DNA of 64,000 nt from Neodontobutis hainanensis. Lineage: Eukaryota; Chordata; Actinopteri; Gobiiformes; Odontobutidae. Under the pieces are notes generated by a model that was not told where the DNA came from, made no database searches, and saw only the letters and a program-made list of their open reading frames with translations. The first letter of the stretch is position 1. Every line of letters starts with the position of its first letter. The position numbers and the translations under genes were made by a program. The DNA is taken from the NCBI GenBank assembly GCA_024349245.1, contig JALDNG010000077.1, forward strand, positions 1,297,001-1,361,000, in the 5' to 3' direction. This document shows, one piece after another, positions 22,321-34,621 of this stretch.

Positions 22321-22858
22321 AGGGTTGTCCATGTTTCCTTGAAGCTAAACTTATGCAGAGGAAAAGAGATGAATTAATCATTAGAAAGTTATACTGTCAA
22401 AAAGTCAGATAACAGTGCAGTACTTGTTTAATTCCTTAACTAATGTTCTCTTATTTGTGAAAAAGTTGTAAAGCAGCTGTTTCCTTGAAAAAGAGCTGAT
22501 ACTGTCATTAGAAAGTGCACTACATTTTATTTTAATCTTTATTTATTTTGTTTTATATATTTTTTTCTTCATTTCAATGTTTTGGTATTTATAAATACTA
22601 AATCTTAAAGAAAAGAGATTCTGTTACTATCCAGTTATTTACTGTTCTAATAAATCTTCACTATGAAGCAAGACTAAGGCTACTGTTTTTGCACTGAATT
22701 TGAAATGATGATATTTTTTCAAAAATACAATGAATTACAAGGTTGTAGAAAACTTATTTTTATTATTTTAATATAGTCAGTCGGGAACTAAAGTGGGCCG
22801 GTCTAAGGCATGAATCTCCAGGGCTGAAAATGAGTCCCAATCCGGCCCTGGGCGCCGC

Positions 22859-23660
22859 CCTCCCTTATAAAAACTATGCATAAAGAAAAAGTATACATTC
22901 ACTAAAATAGGCCTCATCTGTCCAGGATAATATGTAAGAAACAGCAAGTGATATTGTTTAGCATGTGATTTTATTTAAAAAAGTGTGCAGATAGTGTATT
23001 TTGTCTGACTGCATGTCATATTGAAGCTTGGTGAGCAACAATGGGCGATAAAAAAAATTGTCAAAAGTAGGATGAGCTCTTAAACAAATTTACCAATCAA
23101 ATTTAGAGAAAGAAAAGACTAGCGCAACATTAACCAATCAAATGAAGTGCTCAGTGGGCGGTTAATTCAATCGGCCATCACTCGTACGACTGTCAACACT
23201 GTAAACAATGCAGTTGCACAAATTCCCGTTTATAGTGTTTGTTCCGTTCATTGTGTACTCCGAGATTTGGGGATTTTGATCAAAACATCTTTTTAAATTT
23301 TAATTACTGGCTGTGGATTAATATTCAGAACAAAATTATTTTGGACTAACGTTTATCTGCTGTTAGCAGAGATGCAAATGCTAAATGCTCGTATCTGCTG
23401 CTCTTGTAACACTGTCACTGAACAAATTTAGTGGGTTTGTCGGACCTCTTTAAAACCAAATTGACTGTTCTGTGGGTTTATGTGTGTTCAGTGCTTCTAA
23501 CGGGAAATATATTAATTGCTGGAAACTTTTGAAGCATTACAAAGAGCGCTTGTCGGATGCTATATGTTTTCTGGATAGAGCAAGCAGCAATGGATAGGGC
23601 AAATATGTATTTTCTATATTAACATGCAGACAGACTTTGGGCTAATATTAATAAAAAAAA
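22859..23660. other. Non-coding DNA, nothing recognised
   Basis: Unique AT-rich sequence. A word at 23152 (cagtgggcggttaatt) faintly resembles the missing left end of the hAT terminus at 23661-23701, but no target duplication supports it. Confidence 0.35.
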
Positions 23661-23701
23661 ATATTATAGCCCCCTCATTTCAAAATCACCAGCCGCCACT
23701 G
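23661..23701. repeat. Terminus of a second hAT-like element
   Basis: On the minus strand the sequence begins CAGTGGCGGCTGGTGATTTT and continues 'gaaatgagggggctataat', a type of hAT end frequent in fish. No matching other end or 8-bp duplication was found, so it is a truncated or heavily diverged copy. Confidence 0.5.
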
Positions 23702-24996
23702 CAGGACAAGACCAAACTATTCATGAGATGTGCAAACATTAACAACACAGCCGTTTTGCTGACTTCATCTGTATGTGCGAACAACAATGTGCAGATTGTG
23801 CATGGTTGAAATAATCCATTTATGTCCGCACTCAGTGTTGACCAATGAGTTAATGGGAGCGTCCCTTATTCAAATGTGAGCAATCCCCCAGTTTTGCATG
23901 TGATTGTCCAAAACTTGCCATCGGGCTGATCATTCTCATCTGTTAAAATCCTTAATAATCAATATTACGTTTTTTTAAGCGCTTATTACAATATGCTATT
24001 GGGTAAATCAACAGTTTTCAGTCATACACATTTTTTTCCTCATGCAAATATAATGTATGTACCACAAAATTTGTCATTGAATATTTAAAACCTGGATGTT
24101 AAATATGCATCTATCTGCAGTGTAAATGGCTGCATAGGTAGTATCTGTATGAAAAAAGTATGGTTTCCTCCATCACTAGACTAAAAAAATAACAACTGTC
24201 ATCGTAGACTCATCTGATACAAGTGTCTGGTGTAAAAACAATATCCAATATCCAGGACTTTGTTACACATCACAATGACTGACATAGTATAAAAGTATAA
24301 AAGCATACTATAAATCAGAGCTGATATAAGTCACAATAAATCTCATATAAATAACAACGCTTTATTGCTTTATAAATATATTTTATGTAGAACTACTGTA
24401 GCAATCCTTAATCAGACGTATGGGCAGTTGTCTAGAAGGATCCACAAATACAAAATAGAAAACACTATCAATTATCATCAAATGTAAGTGAGCGGCCTAT
24501 TCAGAGTATTTGTTTGGTTTCCCAGAGAACTATTATTGCACAGCATTATTGGAATAATATAAATATAAAAACAAAGCAAACAATCCAACCATATGCCTTC
24601 AGTCGAGTCAAATACAGCTCCCTGGCTATCAAAGAACCCTGTGAAAACGGCACACACAGACTATTTATATAGTTTTCATTTCTTATTGGATTAAAGTGAA
24701 CAAGATATACCTCAGCAATGACAGTGTAAATATATTGCATTGCAGTGCATATTCTAAGCATTAAACCTAAACACAGTTACTATGTAGCCTAGTAAATAAC
24801 ATAGTTTCCCATTAATGGCCCCTTGGTCCATCTGCCAGGAATAACTGTCCCCTGGAAACGTGTCCCAAAAACTGAATAAACATAAGGAGTGTGTTTAAGG
24901 GAGGGTCCTGATACACATGCAGTCACTTACCATCTTACTCTCCTGTTTGTATGCATATTCATGTGTATGCTGCATTATTTATGTCCTAGTGATTTA
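23702..24996. other. Non-coding DNA, nothing recognised
   Basis: About 1.3 kb of unique AT-rich sequence leading into the GT satellite. No gene recognised. Confidence 0.35.
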
Positions 24997-25756
24997 CGCG
25001 TGTGTGTGTGTGTCTGTGCATGTGTGTGTGTGTGTCTGTGCATGTGTGTGTGTGTGTGTGTGTGTGTCTGTGCATGTGTGTGCGCGTGTGTGTGCGCGCT
25101 GCGTGTGTGTGTGTGCGTGCGTGTGTGTGTTTCTGTGTCAGTCTGTCTGTGTGTGCTTGTGTGTGTGTGTGCGCGTCTGTGCATGTGTGTTTGTGTGCGT
25201 GTGTCTGTGCGCTTGTGCATGTGTGTTTGTGTGCGTGTGTGTGTATGTGTGTGTGCGTCTGTGCGTGTGTGTGCGTCTGTGCATGTGTATGCGTGTGTGT
25301 GTGTGCGCATGTGTGTGTGTGCGTCTGTGCATGTGTATGCGTGTGTGTGTGTGCGCATGTGTGTGCGTGTGTGCGCGCGTGTGTGTGTGCGTCTGTGCAT
25401 GTGTATGCGTGTGTGCGCGCGTGTGTGTGTGTGTGTGTGTGTGTGTCTGTGTGTGTGTGTGTGTGTGTGCGTCTGTGCATGTGTATGCGTGTGCGTGTGT
25501 GCGTCTGTGTATGCGTGTGTTTGTGTGTGTGTGTGCGTCTGTGCGTGTGTGTGCGTCTGTGTGTGTGCGTGTGTGTGTGTGTGTGTGTGTGCGTCTGTGT
25601 ATGTGTATGCGTGTGTGTGTATGTGTGTGTGTGCGTGTGTGTGCGTCTGTGTGTGTGTGTGTGTGTGTGCGTCTGTGCATGTGTATGCGTGTGTGTGTGT
25701 GTGCATCTGTGCATGTGTATGCGTGTGTGTGTGTGTGTGTGTGTGTGCGCGTGTGT
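24997..25756. repeat. GT-rich satellite with higher-order modules
   Basis: About 760 bp made almost only of TG dinucleotides with interruptions 'ctgtgcatg', 'cgcg' and 'tatgcg'. A module gcgtctgtgcatgtgtatgc recurs at 25273, 25321, 25389, 25469 and 25669, with variants at 25501, 25591 and 25703, so unit spacing varies (48, 68, 80 and more). Because TG/CA arrays contain no stop codons, all six frames are open; the Cys-Val and His-Thr 'proteins' are artefacts. Alternating purine-pyrimidine sequence of this length could form Z-DNA and is expected to be length-polymorphic. Confidence 0.95.
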
Positions 25757-26029
25757 AATTATTCTTCAAACAAATGAACCAAAGCAAAGTGGTTACTGTT
25801 CAGGGGCATCTTTTGAACTTTGTTAGAGTAAGAGGCTTTTAGTCTTTAATGAGGAATGCTTACTGTGTGAATATGTCATTCAATAAACTTAAAACGAGGA
25901 GAATTTCACAACTCTAAAACACTAAGAACAAAAGAAAACTTTATATATGTTTCTTAGGGTGCACTATTACTAGGCAAACGGTTTTCGTAAAGTCAAGTGT
26001 GTTTGGCATCCTTTACTACCTAGTGGGAA
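25757..26029. other. Non-coding DNA, nothing recognised
   Basis: AT-rich sequence between the satellite and a Penelope tail. No gene recognised. Confidence 0.35.
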
Positions 26030-26100
26030 GTCTGTGGAGGTTCCCAGTCATCCAGGACATAAAGAAGAAAAGATTAAAACAAGACATCTGGACGTAGTAC
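26030..26100 (-). repeat. Penelope-like element 3' tail fragment
   Basis: Reads (plus strand) gtctgtggaggttcccagtc, 'atccaggacataaagaag', 'gattaaaacaagacatctgg', 'acgtagt'. The last part matches the plus-strand right after the coding end of the Penelope-like element at 33476-34935 ('ggttaaaacaaaggcatccg', 'gacttagt'). So this is an isolated 3' end of the same family, on the minus strand. Confidence 0.55.
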
Positions 26101-26579
26101 CTCGTGGGAAGTATTGTTGTGCACTTGCACTTTAACACTTTGACTAGAATTGTGTGAATAAAAACTTGGCTGTTACCTACAAGGAACCATACAGCAGTTG
26201 CACACCTTTTCATAAAAGTACTAAGAGAGTTTTATTGTTAGGTGCATGTTTTGTGATTAGAAACATAACCTTGCTACTGTGAAGATTCCTTGGAGAGCTT
26301 TGTATTTTCACTTATTTTGTAGCGCCACTACCAATGTTTATAATTAAATTCTAATCTGCAGTAAATCCTTTTAGGAAACCAACGAGATTCTCACTCTTCC
26401 TAAAAATTGAAAATGTCTGTGTCTCCCACTGGCCCCTAAAGACAAAATATATACCATAGTGAAAACAGGAATGCATTCCAGCCCACAAATGCTGCAAACT
26501 TTTTAAAAGAAATACACAACAGCACTGGAAACATGAAAGAGAGCGTATGATCGGCACTGACCTAGCAGTTACAAAAAAG
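26101..26579. other. Non-coding DNA, nothing recognised
   Basis: No gene or repeat recognised. An AATAAA at about 26157 is not linked to any coding sequence. Confidence 0.35.
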
Positions 26580-27170
26580 TTCTGCTATCACGGCTCATTG
26601 GCAAGCAGCGAGATGAAACAGGCCCAAGACCAAGAAAGAGAAGCCAGAGTTCTGTGGTCGTCCCATGAGGGCAGCACAAGGCAATGTTTCTAAAAATCCA
26701 ACTTCTGCTTCTATGTTCATCTCAGGCTTTTCACTGCTCTTCTGGTTGTCAATACAAACCTTTCTCCTGCAGTATATGTTTATGTATGTTACTAAAGCAG
26801 TATGTGAATATATAGAGGAGCCATGTCGAATCTGAAGCAGGTGTGCGCACACGTCCAGCTTCTTTCATAGGAAATTGATGGCTCAGCCCGAGACAGACAA
26901 GCTTTTGATCAAAGCGCAGGCACTGACATCTCAACATATGCCGGGATAAATTATTAAAAATACAAGTGACCCCTTGTGAAGAAATAAATTGCCGCTCCTC
27001 CCACATCCACATATGCAATATGTCAGCACTGGAGGCAAAGTGGAGGTTATTTTTTATTAGCTTAAATCAGAATGGCAGCCTGTCACTCCAAACGGATGTG
27101 GCGTGAAGGCTGAAGGGAGGCTCTACATCAAAAAGGCTTCACTCAGACAAGCTCAGCAGCACTTACTCTT
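26580..27170. promoter_or_regulatory. Candidate conserved non-coding block
   Basis: Long non-repetitive block of balanced composition: 'ggctcattggcaagcagcg', 'ttcataggaaattgatggc', 'acaagcttttgatcaaagcg' (TCF/LEF-like), 'gccgggataaattattaaa', 'ttttttattagcttaaatc', 'gcagcctgtcactcc'. The minus-strand frames here (26595-26852, 26749-27018) have no domain. Looks like a regulatory region. Confidence 0.3.
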
Positions 27171-29659
27171 CATGGATAATCATCAAAATGATCATTTGTT
27201 TAAAGAGGTTAGTTACAGTTAAACATGCTGATATCTATAGTTCTAAATCTCTTATTATTTTTATTAATCACAGCATTTATTCATGTAATATTTGTGGACG
27301 TCTGTGGTTTCTTTTATAAAAGAACACCTGTTGCTTAGTGGTAAGGGTTACCACAATTTAGTCCTTTCCAGAGTTGTCTAATATTGTTGTTGGAGTAATT
27401 TTTGAATGCTCTTTGCAGACATACTGTGCCTGCGCTAGTGTTTAAAATGTGCTGTAGATAAATTGTCCATTAATAACTTAACTTACTTAAGTTAGTATAT
27501 AAGATATACATAGGATACATGGGTGAGTGGGGGCTATACTAAAGGTTTATAAGACCACATACACATTTGAAGTGTTTTGTAAAGAAAATATCCAATCATC
27601 CAAACATGAATATTTACTGTGGAGGGAAGACACATCTCCACTCACAATTGCCAAAATGGGATCTTGATGCTGAGAAGCAACTGTAAAGAATGTTTCCACT
27701 GGAGCAATATGGGATTGGTCCGGTCAATAGGCCTATGGGGTAATTTCAGCCTTTTGTTCCATCAAAGATCCACTTTCCAGAAGCTGGAGCTATACACAAC
27801 AGTTTGATGATTGGATAATAGATAATCCTTACTCTGGCAAAAACAATAAAAGTGAAAGGAAAAATGTTCTTTCTTGATATAAAACGTCACATAAAAAAAT
27901 AAATGTTGGAGCAAGGTCTCCAACCTTTTTTTGTCAGAGAGCTACTTTTACAAAATGAAAATGGCAGAGAACTACAGAGAAGCAACACTTCAACAAAAAC
28001 AAAATAAATTTTGTTTTGCTAGAACATTAACCCTAAACTTTTACAAAATGTGTCCACAACATTTTGTAATAAAATATTTATTTTATTTACCTAAAATGGA
28101 TGTTGTGTATAAATTTCTTTCCTCCCTATCTCACTATAAAAAGAAAACATAAATACTGTCAAAACTAAACAATGCAATTCCAAATGCACAGAAACAGATG
28201 AAGTCAACAAGAGATGTGTAGCCTCAGGTTTACTCTTATGGACCCATTTAAAAGAAAGTCTGCTGACATTGCGGTCATAGCCTCAGTGAACACGTTTTTG
28301 TGCTTCATTAAGCACCACTTTAAAAGGCTCTTCATTTTACCACTTATACCTTTTATAATTCAGACAAATTTAGTGCTGTGTTGACTAAATAATTTGTATA
28401 TGTACACTTTGTACACAGTGTCATAAATATTCAGTTCAATATATTCGTGGACGAAAAAATCTAATAGAAAATTTTGCCTTTGTGTTTTCAGAGTTATTCA
28501 AATGCATCCAAATGCTGTTTCTTTTTCTACTGTCGCTCACTTATATTTGCACAATCCTCTTTCCTTCTCTCCCTTCATCCTGTTCAGTGCACCTGTGTAA
28601 GGTCACACCCCCGCCCCTCTCTGCTTAATGGTATGATCCTTTTCTGTCCTCACATGATTGGTTTAACAGAATAAGTGAAATTACAGTTTTCTGGCACATT
28701 TTAACAGCTTATTACTATAAAGCAAGTACAATTTACTGACTCCAGCTCAAATATTTGAAGATAGACTGCTCATTAGAACAAAGATTTAAAGTCAAACCAT
28801 TTCCAAAGACCAACTCTTTTGGACACAACACTTATAAAGTGGGTCTGTATGATTTTAGAACATTGCTTCACAGAAAACACAGGCACAGACAAATAAGTGG
28901 CCTACTCTTTGTATAAAAATGTGAACACTAGGTTAATTAATCCTCAGACAATGGACACAGATGTTTATTATATTCTAAAACAAATGAAGCTTAAGGCCTC
29001 ACACTTTATTATCTATATTATATGAATATAAATCAGGAACTATTGGTGTTAAAGCCTCCTTCTATAACAAAGGAATTGTTAGCTTTAATGGATTAGTTTA
29101 AAAAATAATTTATATGGTCTAATTAATTATTTCTACATTGTAGACTGTGGAAATCACTGCAGCTGTTCTTTAGCCTGACCTGTGATACCTTCTGCCTCTG
29201 CTCTCTGCTCTGATCTGACAGGATTTATTACAGGATGGGAAATATTCTCTGGTGGCTCTAACCATTAGCAAAGTTGGGATACTTACTGTTTGTGTTCTTG
29301 CTGTAAATGTCTCTGAATCCCCTTCTGACCTGGTTTTATTCAGATTGTAGTCAGTCTGCAGCCTCAGCAACTGGACTGTTAGTTATATTTGTAAACTCAA
29401 AAACTCTCACTTTATGTAGATTTTTGGGATTGGGATGGCCAATCAGATTCCAGGGGTAGCCAGTGCCACCCCCAGCCATGCCCCTGAGCTCATCTAATAA
29501 TCTACTGAAGCCACTATTTGGCATCCAGTATGTTAAAACACAAGTTTCTGGGTGTACATATATTTATCATTCTGTGTGTTTACAGTACATTTAATAAAAA
29601 TAGTTTAAGAGAGTAATTAAATCATACCACTTGAAGAAGTCATTGCTTGGGCTCATAAG
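27171..29659. other. Non-coding DNA, nothing certain
   Basis: Almost 2.5 kb without a gene. Around 29430-29490 'gggatggccaatcagattcc' and 'aggggtagccagtgccaccc' resemble the end of an old DNA transposon, but no partner end was seen. Frames at 27619-27807, 27931-28152, 28474-28674 and 29170-29370 have no domain. Confidence 0.35.
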
Positions 29660-29840
29660 CGGTGGCAGTGGTTAGCACGTTTTACCTCTCTGCGAGAAGC
29701 TTTCTGGGTGGAGTTTGCATGTTCTCCCTGTACTTGGATAGGTTTCCTCCAGGTACTCCAGTTTCCCCTATCAACATAAAAAAAAAAACATGCTCAGAGC
29801 CCCCTGGTGTGGCTGCCCATTAAATATTTCCCCACAAATA
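29660..29840 (+). repeat. Teleost retroposon fragment
   Basis: Contains 'cggtggcagtggttagcac', then ctgggtggagtttgcatgtt, 'ctccctgtacttgg', 'aggtttcctccaggtactcc' and 'aacatgctcagagcc' after an A run. This is a widespread fish repeat, present inverted at 47680-47822 and 54775-54895. Diverged, no coding capacity. Confidence 0.75.
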
Positions 29841-29860
29841 TAAAAGTGATAATAATAAAA

Positions 29861-29904
29861 TATATATGTATTTATATATATATATATATACAGTATATAT
29901 ATAG
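29861..29904. repeat. (TA)n microsatellite
   Basis: Two TA runs separated by 'cag' and 'tgtattta'. Confidence 0.9.
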
Positions 29905-31369
29905 ATTCCATAGAGAAGTATCATAACTGTCATAGAAGCAACTGAAATATGCTATAAGATTGAGTTCTTTTTTTGCACCTATCTTGACAATTTCTTGGCT
30001 CAGTTTTCCTTATGACCCATTTATGCTCAGTGAGTGATACAGCAAAAAAATTACAAGCCTGTTGCCTTTTATGCTGTGTCCTGGTTTTTGTTGGTAAAAG
30101 GTACCGATCAGCTTCTTGTGTGATGGGTAAGATATATACCACACAAGCTTTAAACATTAGAAAAGGGGATAACAAAAAAAGCAATAGATGGAGTTGAAAC
30201 CAAAAAGCACATTGCATACCTATTCACACCTATTTTGTATTTAATGCATAATCAATTCCCTGTAATGGTGAACTGTCACATTTATTCTCAAACAGGAACT
30301 GTCTGATCCCTCTGTGACTAACTCCTGTTGTGGGATGAAGATGGAACCACTTTATAACCGCCTGGTGGCACCTTTCAGTAAGGTATAACATATGAAAGTG
30401 ATACTGTATCCTGTAAAGAAAAGTGAGTTTATAAGTGGCTTATGACTTGCAGCCAACTCACTGTAGAAAAGAGCCATAAAGATCAGACCCCAGGAAGCCC
30501 AGAGTTGACACATGAGGACTAACAGTGGGATCCTTAGTATAAAAAGTGCTCCATCAAGTCTATGAAAAGACAAGTAGGTCTAGTGACCGTCTTGGATAAC
30601 ATTGTTAATGCAATCTTAACAGTAGGACTGAACCATCCGCACAGTAGAGAGCAGACTATAAGTTATGCCAAGTAAAAAAAATAACAGAAGTGTGCCAGAA
30701 GAGCCATGGTGAATCCTAAGCTGCTCACAGTGGGAACTGACTGGCCTTCTGTTGTTAATCAGCAGTTGTTTTAGAGGTTGTGTCAGATGGCACAGATTCT
30801 GGTCTCCTGCTGGATAAAAGATGTGACGCTGCATATAAAGCTGGCTTCATAATTCAAACCAAGTGAACCTTACAAGTAGATCAAAGGGAGCAGCTGGTTT
30901 GGAGTGTACAGAATTACCCATTAGCTTTGTCTTTAGCTGTTGGGGAAAGGGGTGGAGCGGTCAAAAGATGACTGTGGCACACCTGTCTGCACTGAGACAC
31001 ACTCAGACAGTGAGCCAACCAAGAAAAAGGTGTAAGTAGGAGCAATTTGTAGGTTTGACTGCCATTAGTCCAGAATGCATCACAAATGATCCGACTCGAC
31101 TCATCATATCAGCTTCACAGGTTGTGGAACTGGTGTGAGAATTGTTCACTCGCAGTGTAGTTTCTCTCTGGGCCTCTGTGGGAGGGAAGGCACAACAAAT
31201 AGACGTGCTATAAATTGTGAGGAGAAAAGGTCTGACAGATGAACAGATGGGTTCAGTATATTACTCCCTCTCTCACTCGACGTCCACCTTCGGCTGATGG
31301 AGCGAGGTGAGGAGTGAGGGAAGAGGTGCAGGGAAATGATCTGTGTCAAAGCATTAGACCAAATTGCTC
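29905..31369. other. Non-coding DNA, nothing recognised
   Basis: About 1.5 kb of unique sequence with no gene, domain or repeat end that I recognise. Confidence 0.35.
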
Positions 31370-31720
31370 CTTCACCTGGACATACAAATGAGGCCCAATG
31401 GCGTGAGCAATGTCAGAGTAATTAGAAGTCCAGTGTTTAGAGGTGAGCTCGCTTCCTAACTCTGATCTCCCATGAGCACAAATACAAAGCAATCTTAGCT
31501 GATATTAACAGCCTTATTAAGTCAAAGATAGAAAAACAAAACAGTAATTTTGCATGAGCCAGAGTATTATTTTGGACAGAGGTGCATAATAACTCTGCTT
31601 GATGAAGTGCAAATTATCTGCCATTTAATTTGTCATTTGGTCACTATGCCACTTTGCCTTTCTGGCAGAACAAAATTAAAAGGTGTACATAATGTCATTG
31701 CAGATGTAGCTTATTTACTT
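31370..31720. promoter_or_regulatory. Candidate conserved non-coding element
   Basis: Unique block with 'caaatgaggcccaatggcg', 'cagagtaattagaagtcc', 'ttagctgatattaacagcc', 'ttattaagtcaaag' and 'tctgccatttaatttgtc'. Homeodomain-type words and absence of repeat sequence suggest an enhancer. By eye only. Confidence 0.28.
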
Positions 31721-32074
31721 TAGATGACCCAGTATTTACCTTTTGCAATGGGAATACAACAAAAAAATACCATGTTTTTATCAGGTAGCATATATGGTAG
31801 GAGCAAAGGATTTCATCTGCACTTGGTTTTGATTTCTGCAAATATTAAATAAAATCTGTTTGTGAAGGTGTAATATTTTTACCTTGATGCTGATTTAATA
31901 GATGAGTGGTCTGTAAAAGTAATAAAGGAAGTTAACAGCACATAACTTGGGCCATAATGGCTTCAAAAAGTACCTTTACCTTGTATGTTAAAAATTATAA
32001 TAAAATAGTAAACACAATATAGACAATACAATCAATAGATGGCTGTCTTTGTGCCAATACTCATTTCACTTGTG
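31721..32074. other. Non-coding DNA, nothing recognised
   Basis: AT-rich, no feature seen. Confidence 0.35.
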
Positions 32075-32260
32075 CTCAAAGTAGGAAATGGTCTTGCTTA
32101 AGGGTACCTCAACATTTGCCGGTGAAAAAAGAGAGAGCTCACACTACTTGTTCATTCACCCCTCGGAGGTGTTGGTGTGTCAGGGGTTTAAACCAATAAC
32201 CTTCCAATCAGGGACCTATTTCTACATGCTTAGGGCGACTGCTGGCGACGCAAATCTCAC
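32075..32260 (+). repeat. Short retroposon fragment
   Basis: 'ggaaatggtcttgcttaagggtacctcaac', then 'ttcattcacccctcggaggt', then 'ggtttaaaccaataaccttcc' and 'aatcagggacc..tgct' follow the order of a common fish SINE-like fragment ('gctcaagggcacc' ... 'gaaccaccaaccttccaatc'). Diverged. Confidence 0.5.
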
Positions 32261-33006
32261 TGGAGTTATTGGGTCATGAAGACGTGTCTGGCAGAAATCT
32301 GAACAGAAATAGAATATGCTTAATTTCTGTATTTTGTCAGATGATTCAAAAAAGCTATCAGCCGGCAAATTTTATCTGCTTGTCACACTGAGCAGTGGCG
32401 CTGATAGCTTTTGACAGGGCGAATGCCTTATCTGTAGCTGACAAGAAAGGGTCATCACCCGTCTTAATGGATTGTAACAAACACAAGGTGTGGAATGGAC
32501 TGCTTTATTTGACAACATATGATATCTTCCACCTTTTTGTATTGACTCAACAGACCAGAGAATGTTAAGGTGTAGTGGCAGAAAGCAACACATTTCTACA
32601 AGAGAAGAATTTGAATTTAATTAGCCATAGTTTTGATAACATATTTCTCTAACAACTGCATTTTGTAAAAAAAAAATAAAAATACGTAGAACTGTAAACA
32701 AAAACTGAAAATATGCTCAAAATAGAAACAACAAAACTACATCTATTCTACTCTAAAACTACTCATGAAAGGCATTGTAGGTGGTTAGGAGAAAATAAAA
32801 TCTGAAGCATAAATGTGGTAAACAAAGAAACATAAATGTAGAAAAATGTCCACATCAACAGTATGTCACAACACAGTGGCTGGTTCATAGCCCATAAGTG
32901 CAGAAAATGAGCAGGAGGCCACAGCATTGACTGAACACACATCAAAATACAGTATATAGGGCTATTATTATAGCAAAACTGTTTGTCAGTTCGTATCATG
33001 ATTGCC

Positions 33007-33010
<4 letters not shown>
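32261..33010. other. Non-coding DNA, nothing recognised
   Basis: AT-rich sequence. The minus-strand frame at 32763-33101 owes its N-terminus to the microsatellite and is not a gene. Confidence 0.35.

Positions 33011-33079
<69 letters not shown>
33011..33079. repeat. (TG)n microsatellite
   Basis: About 34 uninterrupted TG units. Unlike the array at 25 kb it is pure. Confidence 0.97.
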
Positions 33080-33083
<4 letters not shown>

Positions 33084-33475
33084 TGTGTGTGATTTGTGCA
33101 TACAGATTTTAACTAAGGGTTTGTTTGCAAGAGATTTATTTTTAAAATAAGCAGACCACAGGAGGCTTTTGACTGGAGAATTCTTTGATCATGAACACTT
33201 TGCAACTTGAGCTCTTACTTGGAATGCACTTCTTAAAATGCTGCTAAAAATTTCATTCATAATATGCTTTGATTGTGCTGTAGTTTTAAATAACTTTTAA
33301 TGAGTAAGCATTGCATGGTAGCATCAGCACTGTAACTGTGTTCAGTGCTAAGTACTTTTTTGCCATTTTAAATATCATTCTTACACATGTGTACATCTGA
33401 ATACACACAGAAATATTAATACTCGTGCCCAAAGCTAATCAAGTAAAAACAAATAATATACACACACAAATGAAA
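33080..33475. other. Non-coding DNA, nothing recognised
   Basis: No feature seen. Confidence 0.35.
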
Positions 33476-33770
33476 AGGTTAAAACAAAGGCATCCGGACT
33501 TAGTTTTGACATTTCATCTCTTAATTCTTAGAAACTTTTCCAATTCTGAGATCAATTGATACAAGAGCTGAGTTTTATCTATAGAGGGAGGGGTTTGATC
33601 TTAAACTGACTCTGATTGGACCAGTTTGTTCTGGTCTCATAGTCGTTAGCTATGAAACGGCAGTGTGTCTCCTGAGAGTCAGTGAGAGTCATTATGCTCA
33701 GGAGAGTTGTTATTGTCACTGTTAAATAAATTCAGGTGTTGTTTTTGTTCTACAGTGAGACTGTTTTGAT

Positions 33771-34118
33771 TTAGGTTTCAGAACATTGTTGTAAATAGTT
33801 GGCAGCATGAGGCCACCTCTTCTGTTCAGAGTGGGCTTTTTCCATTTGAACAAAAATGGCTTCCTTCACACCTCTCTCAAACCATCTGGCCTCTCTGGCC
33901 AAAATTTGGACATTGCTGTCCTCAAACAAATGCCCTTTGTCTTTGAGGTGGAGGTGGACTGCAGACTCAGCTCCACCAGGACTGGCTCTTCTGTGCTGAT
34001 ACATCTTCTTGTGAAGCTGTTGTTTAGTTTCACCGACATAACTGTCACTGCACTCTTCGTGTTTGTGCGAGAGGATCTTGTCTTTGGGACAGACCAGTTT
34101 TTGACACAGAGGTTTCAC
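33771..34118 (-). pseudogene. Penelope-like GIY-YIG endonuclease region
   Basis: Carries SDSYVGETKQQLHKKMYQHR, the second half of the GIY-YIG core (the YVG element and the downstream arginine), then 'SAVHLHLKDKGHLFEDSNV' and 'REARWFERGVKEAIFV' (glutamate of the active site). The frame ends near 33771 with 'ANYLQQCSET'. The first GIY element would lie upstream, across the frame break. Confidence 0.85.
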
Positions 34119-34417
34119 AGGTTTAAAGTGGACTGGAATGTTGTGTTTGTAGAAAATCCTTTTTTATCCACAGTCTCAGGGCTTCACAAATGTGTTGTTC
34201 TTCCTTACGTTTGCCTTCTGAAGTTGTGGGCACTTCTTGTGCTCTGTGCTGAAGAGTCCTAATGACTCCCAGCTTGTGCTGCAGAGGGTGGTGGGAATCA
34301 AACAGCAAATATTGGTCCGTGTGTGTTGGCTCCTTATAAACTTCTACTTGGAGAGTCCTGTCCTCACAAATAACAGCTACGCAGTCTAAGAAAGCCAGAC
34401 GGTTATCTATGGCATCT

Positions 34418-34621
34418 TCACGAGTTGAGCTTTATGTTCTTGTCTCCTGTGTTGATGTGTTCTGTGAAAGCTTCTACTTCCTGGGTTCTGATTTTGACCC
34501 ATGTGTCATCAACAAATCTGAACCAGTGACTGGGCCCTGAACCTGGGAAAGAGACCAGAGCTCTGTTTTCTTCTTCCTCCATGGACAGGTTAGCCACAAT
34601 CGGAGAGACTGGTGATCCCAT
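34418..34621 (-). pseudogene. Penelope-like RT, palm fragment
   Basis: MGSPVSPIVANLSMEEEE is RT motif B, and WFRFVDDTWV is motif C with the two catalytic aspartates intact. Ends 'HINTGDKNIKLNS', corresponding to the start of motif D, before a stop. Confidence 0.85.

Larger units (their letters stand above)
21345..22850 (+). mobile_element. hAT-superfamily DNA transposon, deleted copy
   Basis: The ends are CAGGCCCGGATTGG and the inverse of CCAATCCGGCCCTG, each next to the same 8 bases, ggcgccgc (21337-21344 and 22851-22858). This is a perfect 8-bp target-site duplication, the hAT signature. The ends also repeat 'gtgggccggt' (near 21388 and 22793). Inside are a transposase N-terminus, a splice-donor-like site, a decayed middle, and the C-terminal dimerisation region, all on the plus strand. 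At 1.5 kb it is shorter than the roughly 3-kb full elements, so most of the catalytic core is lost. The intact target duplication suggests moderate age. Confidence 0.88.

Noticed and set aside
23152..23701. Complete second hAT element
   Set aside because: The right end is convincing, but the proposed left end matches poorly and the flanking 8 bases (gaagtgct and caggacaa) do not agree.
24889..25787. Open frames of 180-289 codons on both strands rich in Cys/Val or His/Thr
   Set aside because: All six frames are open because TG/CA repeats contain no stop codons. The peptides are translations of a satellite.
33807..34262. 151-codon plus-strand frame
   Set aside because: Lies opposite the GIY-YIG region of the Penelope-like element, which explains its length.
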